A DNA stretch of 64,000 nt. It comes from Mesaphorura yosii. Taxonomy: Eukaryota > Arthropoda > Collembola > Poduromorpha > Tullbergiidae. Where the stretch lies: assembly GCA_009869945.1 (NCBI GenBank), contig WIXG01000157.1:62001-126000 (forward strand), written 5' to 3'. Made by a program: the position numbers and the translations under genes. Shown here in pieces: positions 1 to 15,159 of this stretch (the stretch's first letter is position 1; each line of letters begins with the position of its first letter). Below the pieces are notes generated by a model, which saw nothing but the letters and a program-made list of their open reading frames with translations, did not search any database and was not told the DNA's origin.

Positions 1-2972
1 AAATAAATGAAGACCTTTTGTTGCATTAATTGAACCATATTCTGCGGGCTGTGGCACCACGCTTAACGACTCGACTGCACTGCACGTCTGGGCTCATTGA
101 TAGACGGTGCGTGTTTTCTGTTTCTTCCAAATTACGTCTTTATAGCTTCGATCAGTCTTGCAAAAGTCACGATGTGTACGACTAATTAAGAAATTAAGAA
201 ACATTGTACACGTTTTACTGCTGCACGAGAGTGAAGACGAAATCCTGACGCAGCTCGGCACGTTTGCCACTGCAAGTGATGATTAATGGAGATCGTGAGT
301 CTTATTTTAATTCACAAGATGCGTTGCGGTGGGCCAGTGCAATCGCGTGTTTAAAAGTTATTGCTATTGCTAAAAGTAAAATTACATTTTTGCCTGAACG
401 CCCGCGACGACATGCGTGATTTACTTTCTTTAAGTTTCGTCTCGTGCTTGTTGTGCGTGGACAGGTACTAAAGTCCGAACTTTCCAATGTGAATTTGGAT
501 GAAGTCGTAAACAAATTGTGTACAATGAGCCACGAGCACGGAATGCATTTGAAATGTTAATAAAGTTTGCAAAAATTTAAGTCGCGACGAGCAGGCCATA
601 AAACAAACCTGTTCTGTGGTGCTTGCTGAGTAATCAATTCGTTTTAAACAAGTAATTGAAATTGCAACCGTGCGTCGTGCCATGCTGTGTTGTACGAAGA
701 GGTCGACATGGGTTAATTAGAAATGTGAAGTTCAGGTAGAAATTGAATTCATTAAGATGGCAAATTGGTACCGCACCAGTGCAAAGTCAAAATAATAATT
801 GCTGATTGGACAAGTGAGAAAACAAAAATTACTCACACAAGCACATCCTTTCATAATTTCTGAGTTGAGCCTGACTCATGCATTCTCCCCTTCTCAGTTG
901 GTGCACGTTGGCCAATAAAATGAAATGCAAATGCGAGCGAATATTTCTACCCAGAAAGGGCAAAGCTTTAAAACTCACCTCACAAAGTTCCAAGAATTTG
1001 TTTGATATTTGGGAATGCGCGCATCCCAAATATTCCAAAACAGGCTTCCTTCCGAGTACTCAGCTTATCAACGAGATTGGAGAGTTGTAAAATGCAAGTG
1101 AACTCGAACACAGCACAAAATTCCAACTAATTTCAATTTCTCATGTCATTCGTGATGACACGAAATGAAGACAAGACGACGGCAGAGACAGCGAGAGCCA
1201 CCCATAACGAGCTTTAACTTCTTAATTCACATGCGCAGTCGACAGTCGACAACTTCACAAGTCACAAGTGATAATACTCACATTAAGCGAGCAGGGGAAC
1301 CGATACAGACACAAAGTAGACGACGATAGCGTGGAAGGAAATGTGTAATTAATTATCAAGTTGGAAGAGCCTAGCGAGCGCACGCAGGCACGCTCTCAAG
1401 GGGAAGTGAGCTTGGCAGAGAACAGAGCAACAAGTGATAGTGATTGTCGGAAGTTCAATTGTTGAATGAGTCACTTGAAGGAGACGAGACAGCCTTTCAG
1501 CCCAGTCGACTGCATAAAGTATCATTGAATCATATTTCCTAAGCTAAGCCGTAGCCGTAGCCAGTTGCCAGTTACATGCAACTAAGTGAGTAGAAGCATG
1601 AGTACTCAACACAAAGTATAAAGCTTCAGGCGAATAACACATTGACGTCGCAGTGAGCAGTGATATATCAGTGCACTGCACGTCTTGTATAACAAGAATT
1701 AAGCGAGCATAGCCATTCAGCTTCAGTTAACTCAAATCCCATGCGTAAGGCTCAGTTAACTAAACCGAGTTTAAAGTTTCAACTCCTGGCAATTGCAATT
1801 TAAATCAGAACAGAATTGCACAGCATATGAGAAAATGAGATCTCACTTTGACTTTACTGATTTATGTGCGTTCGCGTTCGTTGCATGAATTTGAGCCGAC
1901 CGTATACTTTTGTGCTCTAAAACTTCAGCTTAAAATTCACTCAGAACGAGCAGGACTCGTAATCTTTTTAAAGCGACTTAATGATGTTGGTTAAAGTAGT
2001 TGGTTAAAGTAGTAGCGACCTAAGCACCACTTATGAGATTAATCGACATGGCTGCTCGTGCTGCTTGAGAAAAGGTGCTTCCATTCATTGCTTGGATGAA
2101 TTTTCAAACCTGTGTTCTCTGCTGGCTTTTCTTTACCAAGTCGTCTACTCTACAAAAGTTCACAGCAATCAAATGTAATTGCAGCAGCAGCTGAATAGGC
2201 ATCGAGGCTTTTAAGTCAAGAATTTTAGCAAGTCTAAACTATGGTTTTTGCAGTTATTATGCCCGTATGCTCACATAATTCGCCAATTTAATACGTGCTG
2301 TCCAATTCAATTCAAGAATTGTTCGACTTGATAGCAATCACTTTGCCAATTTTGTGGTGTCTAGCAATAAATTAAAATGGCAATTCTACAGGCCTGATTT
2401 CCTTGACTAAGCCTCTGTTAGGCTGGATTATCCAAATCTAAACAGAATGGCATTTGTACTTTGTTAGAGTGATATGTGGCTTGGGCCTGGCTGTTAAACC
2501 TGTCGCCCGTCTCATTATTGTGATGGAATCCGAATTCGAACTGCGTCCGAATCCCCTTAGCATTGTTAATTTCCTCTGAATGTTGTAATTAATTCCAGTT
2601 TCGAAGGCAGCCGGTGGGTTTTTTGTGAACAAGAAGTCTAACAGCCATCTCTCGCAGTTCCAGGGTCGAGCGCTTAATTTCAGTTTTGAGCTGAAGTGGC
2701 AGTAACAAAAAGTAAACGTAATTTCGTTTCTTCACATTGCAAGCATGTTTAACGAAGAATGTAATCAAATTTTATGTCGCTATTCGTCATTCGTGTCACG
2801 GGATGAAATGAAGCTATGAATCATTGGTAGAAATCTAATTCAATCTCAATCACAAACTTGAGGGCCGATGCCGTTAAGGATTCATAATTTTCGAGCGGAT
2901 ACTCTCAACGTTGTTGTTAAAGTTTGTATCTCTTTTAGTGGAATTGATTAAAAGTCAAGCACATCGGCCTAC
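1..2972. other. Non-coding stretch, left edge
   Basis: I see no open frame with protein-like composition and consistent splice sites on either strand. The sequence is AT-rich and of mixed composition without strong repeats. If the minus-strand coding exon at 2973-3140 is real, this stretch is its first downstream intron, and the next exon would lie beyond the left edge. Confidence 0.5.
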
Positions 2973-3140
2973 CTGTCGTGGAGGACTGGGCAACTCCACC
3001 ATGGTCTGGGGTGTGCTGCTGCCGTACCCTCCAAAGGGCAGTGCGCTGTCATTGTTCTTAATTTGCAGAGGAGTTTGAACATAGGAGCCGTTCTCGTCGT
3101 CAGTGCGTTTGCTGAGTTTACTCCAAGGCCCCGATGCCAT
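2973..3140 (-). CDS. Putative first coding exon of an unidentified gene (partial)
   Basis: A minus-strand open segment runs from an ATG at 3140 to a donor (CAG|GTAGGC) at 2973/2972 and ends exactly on a codon boundary. It encodes 56 residues beginning MASGPWSKLSKRTDDENGS and ending in a proline-rich segment with PSPPRQ. The composition (charged, Ser/Gly/Pro-rich, no low-complexity run) looks like the disordered cytosolic head of a longer protein, for example a membrane transporter, but I do not recognise it. No following exon is visible between here and the left edge. The frame is also open upstream of the ATG to about 3203, so the exon's 5' limit is not fixed. It may be a chance open frame. 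Confidence 0.4.
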
Positions 3141-6100
3141 CTTGTTCAAAGTGTCATCGTGTGCCTTTGCGTTTGCATTGAATTTCCGTCCATTGTCAAC
3201 CAAAATTGCGGCTGGTGTGAGACCGTAAAAGGCACATACTTCGATTCAGGAATGTATTGTTGATGGGTCTGGGAATTACTCAACCATTGTGCAATGTTAT
3301 CCAGGTTTCAGGACCGATTTGATACCCAAGCATCACGCACCTTGAACTCTGATATCATCTGGTAACAAGACAGAATTGCATGAAATGACAATAAATTGCA
3401 GAAATTATGATGGTATCCTTACGTACCGTATCACAAATCTTGCGGACATCTTCGATCGTGATTCAACTTTCTCCGGGATCTGGAATCTGGATTGAATATC
3501 TCCAAGATTACAGAGAAGGCAGGCGAGTTGAGCTGAGTGCCGATAATATTATTCGATTTTGCATCAGAAATGCAGCTTGAACAGATAGGTTTGGGACTAC
3601 TGTTAAACTGTAGAAGTTAGTATCGAATTATTTAATTGAGAACTTCACAGTTTGAACACAATCAAAAAACATTTTTAAAGGCTTGAATTCTGAATTCTTG
3701 CGTACTTTGCTATTAACTCACAGACTGACCCAAATCGAGTCTTAATTTATGCATTTTTTAAAACTCTTTAAAGCAACTTTTTAATCCCTGTTTAAATGCT
3801 CCTTTGTGGTGAGTATTCAAGACGTTGTCTTCAGACAGGGCAACAATGTTGTTGTCTTCCTTGGACTCTTGTGTTTGAGTTCACAGTGGGCCTCTCATTC
3901 TGAGCGCTGGCGCTGGGAGTTGAGAATTCTGCACATCTGCGCGTACGAAACATATTTTCATCAATTGGCAAAGGTTCGAGAATGAAGCGCGTGCACCATC
4001 TGCGAAATCATGAGCAAAGTGAGACGAACCAAAAGAAGGAACAAGTCTGCAATCGGTAATAAATGATGTGCTGCATTAAATCTTAAATTGCGCCTGTAAT
4101 TTTTTGAGCGAGAGATGGAAGGAACCAGAAGCTGGAGTTGCGGTGCTAACTTAAACCGCCGTCATAATGCAAAAAAAGACAGGTGGGAATGAATGAACAT
4201 AAGAACGGAGAAAGTAAAAAGCTTCCATATCTGCATGTTAGATATTGGATTATTGTCGGCATCACGTCGAGAGAGCTGCTAATGAGGTGGAAGATATATG
4301 GTTGAATCAGTTCCGAGAAATCGCGACATGAGCTCCGCCCTCTTGTCCCTGTATTAAATCCACGATTCCAGAAGCATCTGCCATGATAAGACATGCGTTA
4401 GTTCAAGCCATGCGAGAGAAATAGGATGCGTTCATTTTGCAATGGTGGCACGAACTACGTATGAGTCAGAAAGTGATTAAATGTTAAATAGAGTGAGACG
4501 GTTTTAAAGAAACGATGGATGAAACTGTGTCACATATGCGCTTGCATGAAAAAATGAAAACCAAGCCCACATGAAAGAAAATGAGAGATTTGAGCCATCC
4601 TCAACTCTTCCTGATCTTGAACTTGCTTTCTCTTGCTTTCACTGGACACAAAATGTGGGTCAGACTGAGACCGCTGAGATTATTTATAGGAAAGCTTCTG
4701 CCAGAGAAGATTCTCTTATCAACGGCAATAATTGCGTGACCTATTGTTTTTCGATAAATCGGCCGGGTTAATAAAATCAGTTAAAAACGCACGAGGGAAT
4801 GTTCCACGTGAATTCCTTTGCATTGCCGGCGCATCGCGGAAGTCTTGGCTTGAGACTGAAAATTCACCTGTTTTGTCTCCCCGGTCTGGCCTCTGGCATT
4901 GTATGCAGTGCACCGCATCTCATGAACTCATTTACATCTCGACATGTATGCAAAACAGATGCAAAGTGCATGAAAGGTTACAGAGGCTTAACCGTGCGAA
5001 TTTCATCATCCACGCATTTAGCGATAAATCCTCCTATTTTGTCTTTTGATGGCACGTACAGATTCAAATTGAGCCGTGCCAGGATCGAACGAAGCACGAC
5101 CAGAGATTTAGTAAAATAATAGCGGAAAAGTCGTTCCCCTCCTCTCTGCGCTGCGTGTGTCGTCATCATTGTCATAGTACGAGCCAGTACGTGCTGTATT
5201 CGCTCTTTTCGAAAAGTAGTCCCTTCCAATAAACACTTCACGTCAAAATTCGCAGCCAAAATCCAGCCAGGCTTCTTTCACTTGTCGAAATTCGTGCACG
5301 CGACGCGTACGCACACATTTTCCAAATTCAAGTCCGTGATTTTTGTATTCATATTTTTAAGTCAAATTAGTCATCGTCATTCGGTGCATATCAGAAGGAC
5401 AGTTTGGTGATTGTGCAACTGGAAGCGAGCCGAACCGAGCAAAAAAAGCAACCAAGACCACACAAGAGGCATCACAGACTGGACGCACACGCATCGCATA
5501 AATTAACTGGAGGTAAGGTGGGTGATTAATTCTGCGAAATGCAAAATGTGCGCTGGGGATGACAATTGCAAAATCGCAATTCGCAATCGTCATCAACCTC
5601 AACGTGATCAGACGTCAAGATCGTGCCCGTGCCCGTGCTGCTCGATGATGTCACATAGCCGTAGTAGACGAGAGTAGACAGTAGAGTAGAGGTTGGCCTT
5701 TCCTTGAAAATCCTCCGCTTTAGCACAGACACAGTGCATAAATGCAAAGGCAAAGTGAGTAAAATGACTGGTTTAGGCCAGACCAGCCTTCTTGTGGCTG
5801 TGGCTTGCGATTGCAATGCACACAAGTACGAGTACGACTCGCATAAAGTCGCTGCGCTGCTGCTTTATATGAGGTTTTGTATGTACAGGTTATACGTTGT
5901 TGTTGATTACAGACACTACTGAAGCATCTCCATTTTGGTGCAAGAGAAGTTGGCTGTGTATTGTGGAGTAAGAGCGAGTATAGCAGTGGCTAGAAGGACA
6001 TTCATCCGCCTGGCAGAGAAGTAGAAGATAAAAATACTCTGTACGATAGAAAGTGGCTATAGGCAGCCAGAAGAACGGAACGAACGAACGGAGAGCAGGC

Positions 6101-6330
6101 AGCAGCACAGACAATACTACTACACCTATTCTATTCAATTATCGACTGCGAACTGAACGTACGACTTGAGAAGAATTTTACTGTTAACAGTTAATAATTA
6201 GTAATTCATAAGTTAGTTTTAAACAAACTCGAACGCTGCGCCCACCATCCGAAGAGGACTACAACTCTAGTTCGCAAGAACCAGCTATTCTTGTATTTTA
6301 AAGGCTGTTACTATTCATCGTCGTCGACAA
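3141..6330. other. Intergenic or 5' leader region
   Basis: Non-coding between the putative minus-strand exon and the UBE2D gene. Its right end probably holds the UBE2D promoter and first untranslated exon: a good donor (GACAA|GTAAGT) lies at 6330/6331, followed by a short intron with its acceptor at 6495. Nothing else in this stretch could be supported as coding. Confidence 0.45.
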
Positions 6331-6495
6331 GTAAGTTAATTTCACTCTGCTCAAAATTAGAACGTATGCAAGAACGTATTTGTCCTAATGTGGCTTTCAC
6401 AGGAGTCACTACTCTAAATTATTACCAATATTGACTGTTCAAGAGACATTTGATCCTGGCACAAAACTAACCAAGTTATTTGATTGCTTTTGCAG

Positions 6496-8892
<2,397 letters not shown>

Positions 8893-9890
8893 AAATCAAC
8901 TTATGTCTTAAAATTTCAACCAAACTTGTACTGCGTCATTATGATTAATTAATATTAAAGCAATTCACTTCTTATGCTAAATTAAAAAATTCATTCACCT
9001 GAGGGAAAACTTACCAGTTTAGATTTTTGTTCTCGTAACGGCTCTGTAATAATATGTTTAAACGTTTAAAGTGAAGTGTAATTGATTATTTCGTGAGACA
9101 GAACATTAAATGGTACTGCTCTAACAGTAATTGTAAAATGTCAAAATCATCAGTGTCCTGTGCTGTCCCTAATTAATTAATGTCTAAATACATGATCTCG
9201 TTTCTGGAAGAATACATTGCATTAAAGTCAGTCAGTCTTCACGTCAAAACTCGCGGCTGTGGTGAAACTTCTAAAGAAAGGAAAGAGAAAGTCAGTCAGC
9301 AGTTCCTGCCTACAATGGAGCAAATTGGAGGATATATCACTTTCTTGTTCGTGCGGACGTCGTGTCGCTGCTTTGTGCTTCGGAGTATCAGGTTTCAAAT
9401 TAAGGTTACTGCATTCTGAAGTCTGGAAAATAAACAAGAATCATTTTGAACACGAATTATCTTAGCGTAATGGCACGCGTGCATGCTTCGCGGATCGTTT
9501 GGGATCCATGTCTTAAATGCTTGATGATGTGATCATAATTATAATCCGGAATTAACTTGCTTGTGCTAAGTCATTCATTCTTGAACTGAACTCATGGCCT
9601 GTTCTCTGTTTCGGGAATCAATATCACGTACGTATCTCAAGTGTAACTCGCATTGCCATCTTTTAGCACTGCGCCAGGAAAAATCACGAGGTGGGGTATA
9701 TTCAAAAACTTATTCTCAGCCCAGAATCGCATATACAAGGAGGACCCATTGAAGAAATTTGATCGTTATTAATTTGGGTACTCCAAGAAGCTCAGCCGAA
9801 GAATTGATTAAAGCCGACGTGCATCGTGGACTGGCTTAGGCCAAGGTCCTTTCGGTAGATTTGTTCCAGAAAACAACTGAATCTTAAGAA
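8893..9890. other. UBE2D 3' UTR and NDUFB4 upstream region
   Basis: About 1 kb between two plus-strand genes. The left part is the UBE2D 3' UTR with ATTAAA at 8954-8959. The right part should contain the NDUFB4 promoter and leader. No TATA box or coding segment stood out. Confidence 0.5.
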
Positions 9891-10947
9891 ATGACTTCCA
9901 AGGACCTTCAAGTCGACGAAAGCCCGAAGGAGCGGCGCCTGGTTGAGGAGCGAGCGCGAATGCGTGCACAGTTAAGAACTGAGTACATCAAACAGTGGAC
10001 AAATCCGTATCGCCATGCTTCGCTAGATGGAGGATACATTGTAAGTCAGTAGTTCATATACATCAATGCAATCTTGTATTGTACGTTAGATGTTAGGGAT
10101 GGAGGGCCTAGACCGGAGTGCCGGGCTGGCCCGATGGATTGGTCTATGATGACCTCGTCTTGTAGCCGCCGGGCTTGAGACGTTATCCTGAAACTATTTA
10201 TGACAGCAATTCACTTGAAACGAAACAAATGTTAGGAACTGGGAAGAAATGTTTTGGAACAAGTTACCGGGAACAATTTACTAGGATCAAATGTTCGTGA
10301 TCAATTGACTGGGAACAAATGTTTGGGAACAATAATTGTCTGAAGACAATTTGTTCAATTTTTCATGGGATGTTCCTTTCACCTCAGTACTTCCACTTTT
10401 TACTTGGCTTCCAACTCCTCTGGCCTCGTGGGGTCTTTCTGGCAGGCAATATGGATGTCGCGGCCTCGAATTATCACTAGAATTGTGTGCCTTGAGACAT
10501 TTTGGCACCTTTTGTGATGCCCAGATTTCGATAACCCTCGGCTGAGAGAATCTCATTCTGTAATCGCTATACTCATTCGTCGTTGGAATCTTTGAAAAGT
10601 ATAGAATATCTTTGACCCTCTGTTAAATATCAGAAACTTAGTACTTCCGGATGCTTCTTGTGTTGTAAATTCGTGAGTTCGTGTGTCCTAGAAGTATTTG
10701 TATAATTTTATTATGATTATTTCTTTCCTTCATGTAGTTCGACCCCAGCTTGCAACGCTGGATGTCATTGCGTGCTCAACAATACCACTACTTCAAGCCG
10801 ACTCCGAAGACACTAATCATCCCTATTGCTGTCGTGAGTTTGGTGGCTGGGTATGCGTGGCTGTTCAAATGGGACCGAGACGGAAAGGAGGACCTTTACC
10901 GGACTGGCCAAATTTCATACCGAGACAGGGAGTTCAAGTTCCGATAA
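9891..10947 (+). CDS. NDUFB4: NADH dehydrogenase 1 beta subcomplex subunit 4 (complex I B15)
   Basis: Two exons, 9891-10040 and 10738-10947, join in phase 0 (GGATACATT|GTAAGT and CATGTAG|TTCGAC) to give 119 residues. The N-terminal exon is highly charged (ERRLVEERARMRAQLRTEYI), matching the family's alpha-helical amphipathic head. The second exon has RPTPK-like FKPTPKTLIIP, one hydrophobic segment (roughly residues 75-93, ending AGYAWLFK) and a charged tail (DRDGKEDLYRTGQISYRDR). The family is a single-pass accessory subunit of the membrane arm of mitochondrial complex I. AATAAA at 11119 is the likely polyadenylation signal. The 0.7-kb intron holds two repeat-like segments listed separately. 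The similarity is spread along the length although the family diverges quickly. Confidence 0.85.
10103..10185 (+). repeat. tRNA-like (SINE-head-like) segment in NDUFB4 intron
   Basis: A GC-rich island in an AT-rich intron. CTGGCCCGATGGATTGGTC at 10125-10143 resembles a pol III A box. GGGCTTGAGACG at 10171-10182 resembles a degenerate B box at tRNA-like spacing. TAGACC and GGTCTA can pair across the left part. I read it as an old tRNA-derived repeat, not a functional tRNA. Confidence 0.3.
10221..10334 (+). repeat. Degenerate short tandem repeat in NDUFB4 intron
   Basis: Variants of a unit like GGGAACAAATGTT recur about five times (for example GGGAAGAAATGTTTTGGAAC and GGGAACAAATGTTTGGGAAC), separated by short diverged spacers. 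Confidence 0.5.
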
Positions 10948-11421
10948 ACACCCCTTCATTTCTGATGAGCGAAGTCGGAGAATTGTTAAGTGCTATTTAC
11001 TACTGATCAATCGCAGCGTTTAGACGAAACATGAAATGTTGGAAGTCGTTTTGTCGTATATGCAATGATCATTGAAGTCGTTGTGAAATAGTTGTAATGA
11101 ATAGTCATTCGTTTAGTGAATAAAACTGCCATTATGAAAATTAAAAAAATCAAGCATCGTGATTTGTGTTTCACATTGAAAATTCGTTTTATTGTTTTGC
11201 TTCCTTTCGAAATTAGAAAAATACAACATTTTTCACGAGTCATATTGAGTTGTATTAAAAACACGACTGCATAGCTAAGACGCATACAAGAATATTGCGT
11301 ACAAACTTTTGCGTACAAGATTGCATAAATAAGTTCACGTATCACCCCTCAACTCGAGATGCGAAGTTTACCCGGTGTGGTGTCGTACCACCATTTGCTA
11401 AAAATTAATTAACTATTGCTA
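10948..11421. other. Convergent 3' ends of NDUFB4 and FNIP
   Basis: The short gap between two converging genes holds AATAAA on the plus strand at 11119-11124 and AATAAA on the minus strand at 11188-11193. The two 3' UTRs therefore lie within a few tens of bases of each other and may overlap. Confidence 0.6.
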
Positions 11422-14400
11422 TTACAAAGTAGGACATCTTAATTTCGCTATACAATAAATTAAATTTGTATCCTTCGCCTGATCCAAGTTTACCCCGCTG
11501 CTTCCACAAGACAACCCCTCCTTAGACTTAGATACAAATTCCTGAGCAAGTTTTTGGATTGAGTCTAGTTGTACATTGATAAATTGTTCAATTTCATTTT
11601 CTCTGTTTTCAGCTGTCATTAATTGGATATTGTCAACTAGTTTATTTACAAAACTACTAGAACCCATTTCCTTGTTGCTGCAAGGTAAGTCGAAATTGAC
11701 TGGGCGCAGTCGATTCTTTTCTAAGTTGATTACGAGAAACTTTGAGGAAGGGAAAGTCTGCATCAGGCTGAGACTTTCTTCAGACAGCTCGCAACTCCGC
11801 ACCCACTGTACGTAATAGAAGGGTGAAAATTTGTCCGACGTAACTAATGAATCACAGAATTGACAATACGAGTTGACATGATGCGCTACAGGCGAATTGC
11901 TAATCGTACTCGTAAAGTCTAGCGTAACTTGAATTGGTTCTAAGCTGAGTTTCTCTACTTGCTCTTGTACTTGTTCAATGTAAGCTTCTTTTCTCGTTGA
12001 GATTGAACGGGTCAGTTTTTCTGGATGAGGATCACTCAAGGCTAGCGTGTTGATTGATTGGTCGGCGTCGCTTTCTTCTCCCAATCGAAATCTAACTTCT
12101 TCAGTCTCGCTTTCGCTTGGTTGGCTGTCGCTTTGACTTCCAGGGTATGAAAATATGCTTTGAGAGTCGAATGACGGGCTTCCACAACTGCTATCAAACT
12201 TTTGACTCGACGATCGTTTCATGGACTTGACAGACGAGCTTGAGAAGCTGAGATCAATTCCCGAATCGTAGTCCCTCTTCTGCATTGATTCGCTCTCGCA
12301 CTTGGGAATTTTCATCTTGATGCTGTTGTTGACACACTTCTGCCGGATTGGACACATTTCTTGAGAAAAGGATTTTGAGAAAAACGAACATCGGTCGTTT
12401 TGACTAGATAGGAGTAGAGTCTCCTCGCGTTTGGGACTCGCATTTCTGCAGACAGTGGTTGCGTCTAACCCTAGCTCGTCATTACATTGCAGTAGCAAGA
12501 CTTTAAACAGGTACAGCAGACAGCTAACTTCCGGAGCCTTCTTTGGACCTCCAACTAGCACTAATTTGACTCGATCTGCGGTTTTACAAATCCCTTTATC
12601 TAATCTTAGTAATAAGTTGATTAATTCCTTTGCTATTGTTGGTAATGCTTTCCAATTGGAAGAAAGTTCAATTGTGGAGATCATTGGAGTTACCTTTGAA
12701 ATCGAAGAAAGAAAGTAATTCAAATTAAATTCAGCAATTCAAGGCACAAGCATCAGCACAAAAACTGTCTCATTCTTTGATTTAAATTACATTCACTTAC
12801 GAGCCTGGAATAAAGCAGCGACTGGACTTGCTGACTGAAGTCGAACAGGGTCGGAACAAATGTTGAAGGGCAGCAGTAAGCTTTCGAGGCTACTTTCGCA
12901 AACCAATCTGTGCAGTCTTCCACGACGGTCGATATCGATTGCAAATACGAAATCAGCACTTCGCGATTCTCCGAATTGGACTCGATGACGATAGCAAGGC
13001 CAAGCAGTGTCTTTTGCAGCTCCAGATGTGAGGGCAGAGACAGACAAGACTTCATACTTCCAGGACTCCGCGAGGAAATGTTAGGAAGTGAGAGGTTATT
13101 CCCCGTCGTCTTCATCACCGGCTCCGAGGATACGGATGAGGTCTCCGCTTGCTCGGATGACGTCGTGGAAGCCGCCGATTCTACAGGAAGAAATAAGAAA
13201 GCAAAGTTAAAAGTACGTCCATGATCCATGTAGCGTCAAGGCAATGTTTCATGGTTTCTTTTCTATCATATGCGTGCGTATGCATAGCGGAAAACGTTAA
13301 GCGTCATAGGCGGCATTGCCCAATATTAGATTAAGTTTACTTGACTTAGGTTAACGGTTAAGGAGCGGCATCGGCTTTTGTGTCGGTATCCAGTATCCTC
13401 GCTGTATCAACCGTATGGGCTGGCATCAGACATATGTATAGCATGTTGTAAGAGTATTTATAAATACTCGATGAATGAAATGGTGTCACTCACCGCGTGA
13501 CTAGCAACAAATGCAAGGTCAAAATTGAGCTTAGTTACTGTCTTGTGTTAGTTTACATCATCATGTACACGTACCAAAGTACTACCACTAAACTGTTTTC
13601 AATAGGCGCTGTGCTAATGCGCTATGCGCGTGTAGGTATTTCACATCCTAAAGCCCATCACGCTGATACTGACGGTTAACTTTTACAGCCGAGTCACATG
13701 AGAAATAATTGCGCAAGATAAGAAGAGAGAAGAATGAGAAAGATAAAGCGAACGAGCCCTCAGCACACTTCAGCAATGTAGCGGTTGGCTTTTACCAAAC
13801 AATCGCTGATTTCACACAAGCCTGCCTGCTATAACAAAACTACTTTTTACATGTGATTTGACTTTATGCGCTAATGCATGCGAGGCAAAGTCACAAGTTT
13901 TCAAGAACAACGGCTTGCAAAAAATTTTCCATCTTCATAACTCGTGCGTTCTAAATAAATGGACTGCTTTCTGTCTGGAACCTCTTGACAAGATTTATGC
14001 AGGGGAATTTTATAAAGGTACGACTGAATGTCTTCCACGCCACGTTACAAGACTTTGACCGATCAGGCAAAGAGAAAGATGATCTTTCATGCAGCAATCA
14101 TTTCAATGGCAACTGATCGCGACCAGTTATTTCTGCTAATTCAAGAGTAAAGGCCGAAAGGTCGTGCGCTAGTCAATCGAAAATGCCGATTTTCCAGAGA
14201 TTAGAGTGCATGTCGCTTGTAGCAAGTCCAATGACTTGATCTTTAGTCTTTCATGCGTTAGTCAATGTGCATGCTGGCTCTGCAATGTCATGATGTCATC
14301 TTCGCCTGTATGTCAATATGAACCAAGGGAAAGGATGCGCCTAATTGTCAGGGCATTTCAATTTCACATTAAATTGAAGTCTTGTGACTTGTGGCGTGGC

Positions 14401-15159
14401 TGTGACACACTTGAATTACCAGACGGTAGGTTCAATCGCTAAAATAACGCTAACTCATGGCCCCTAAAGTGAAACAAAGGAATTGGTGGACCTGACGCAT
14501 GGACGATGTTTGAAAAAGAAGCCACAGCTACAGACTTTGTTCTTGACTGATACACGATGTTAAAAATATTGATTCTGGCACATAAAGACGCGATAGAAAG
14601 GCAAAGATGACCCACCTGAGACATTAGAGCTGTATCGACATTTCTTCGGGCAAAAGACTTGACTCCAGACACACTTCCCCTCAAACTTGTGGTATCGTTT
14701 CGTGTTGTTGTTTGACAATGGAACAGACCCGAACATGCCATCCGAGATGTATTTGATGTTCTTCTGTTCCGACTTGTTGCTCGTGGGAATATAGGAGAAT
14801 TTTCCATTTTCGTCCCGTATGACATGGCGAGAGTCGTACAGGCATTTGCGACCACGACGCTCACAATCTCGAAACAGGAGAAGTCGAATATTGCTTGGAG
14901 TGAATTCAGGAAGGCATAGTTTCCATCTGCAAATCAGAATGACGAAGTTTTCATTTCATGCTTGCGCGGAATCGTTGCGGTATCGCTGGAGCTTCGATGA
15001 AGTAAATTCGATTGATGAAAATCTTGCCACGCATGTAGCCTTGTTGCACATTTCAGAGATTTTAGACCATGGGCCATGAAAGACTTACGTGTTTAAGGAT
15101 TCGATCGCATTGCTGGAAGGCGAGTTTCTCAGTTTTCTTATTATGTCGATGAAATCCAT
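11422..15159 (-). CDS. FNIP: Folliculin-interacting protein (FNIP) homologue, compact
   Basis: Exons in transcript order are 15089-15159, 14616-14926, 12801-13180 and 11422-12693, joining in phase to 677 residues. The first exon gives MDFIDIIRKLRNSP. Exon 2 has the FNIP signature EFTPSNIRLLLFRDCERRG followed by LYDS, then SDGMFGSVPLSNNNTKRYHK, matching the FNIP longin region. Exon 3 has LQKTLLGLAIVIESNSENRE, the start of the central domain. Exon 4 begins with a segment (KLVLVGGPKKAPEVSCLLYL) matching the DENN part, passes through a Ser-rich linker, and ends with the C-terminal alpha domain (LVDNIQLMTAENRENEIEQ). FNIPs bind folliculin and act in lysosomal nutrient signalling through Rag GTPases and AMPK. 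At 677 residues it is much shorter than vertebrate FNIPs (about 1,100); the disordered loops are reduced. A missed small exon in the 1.4-kb intron is possible. Confidence 0.82.
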
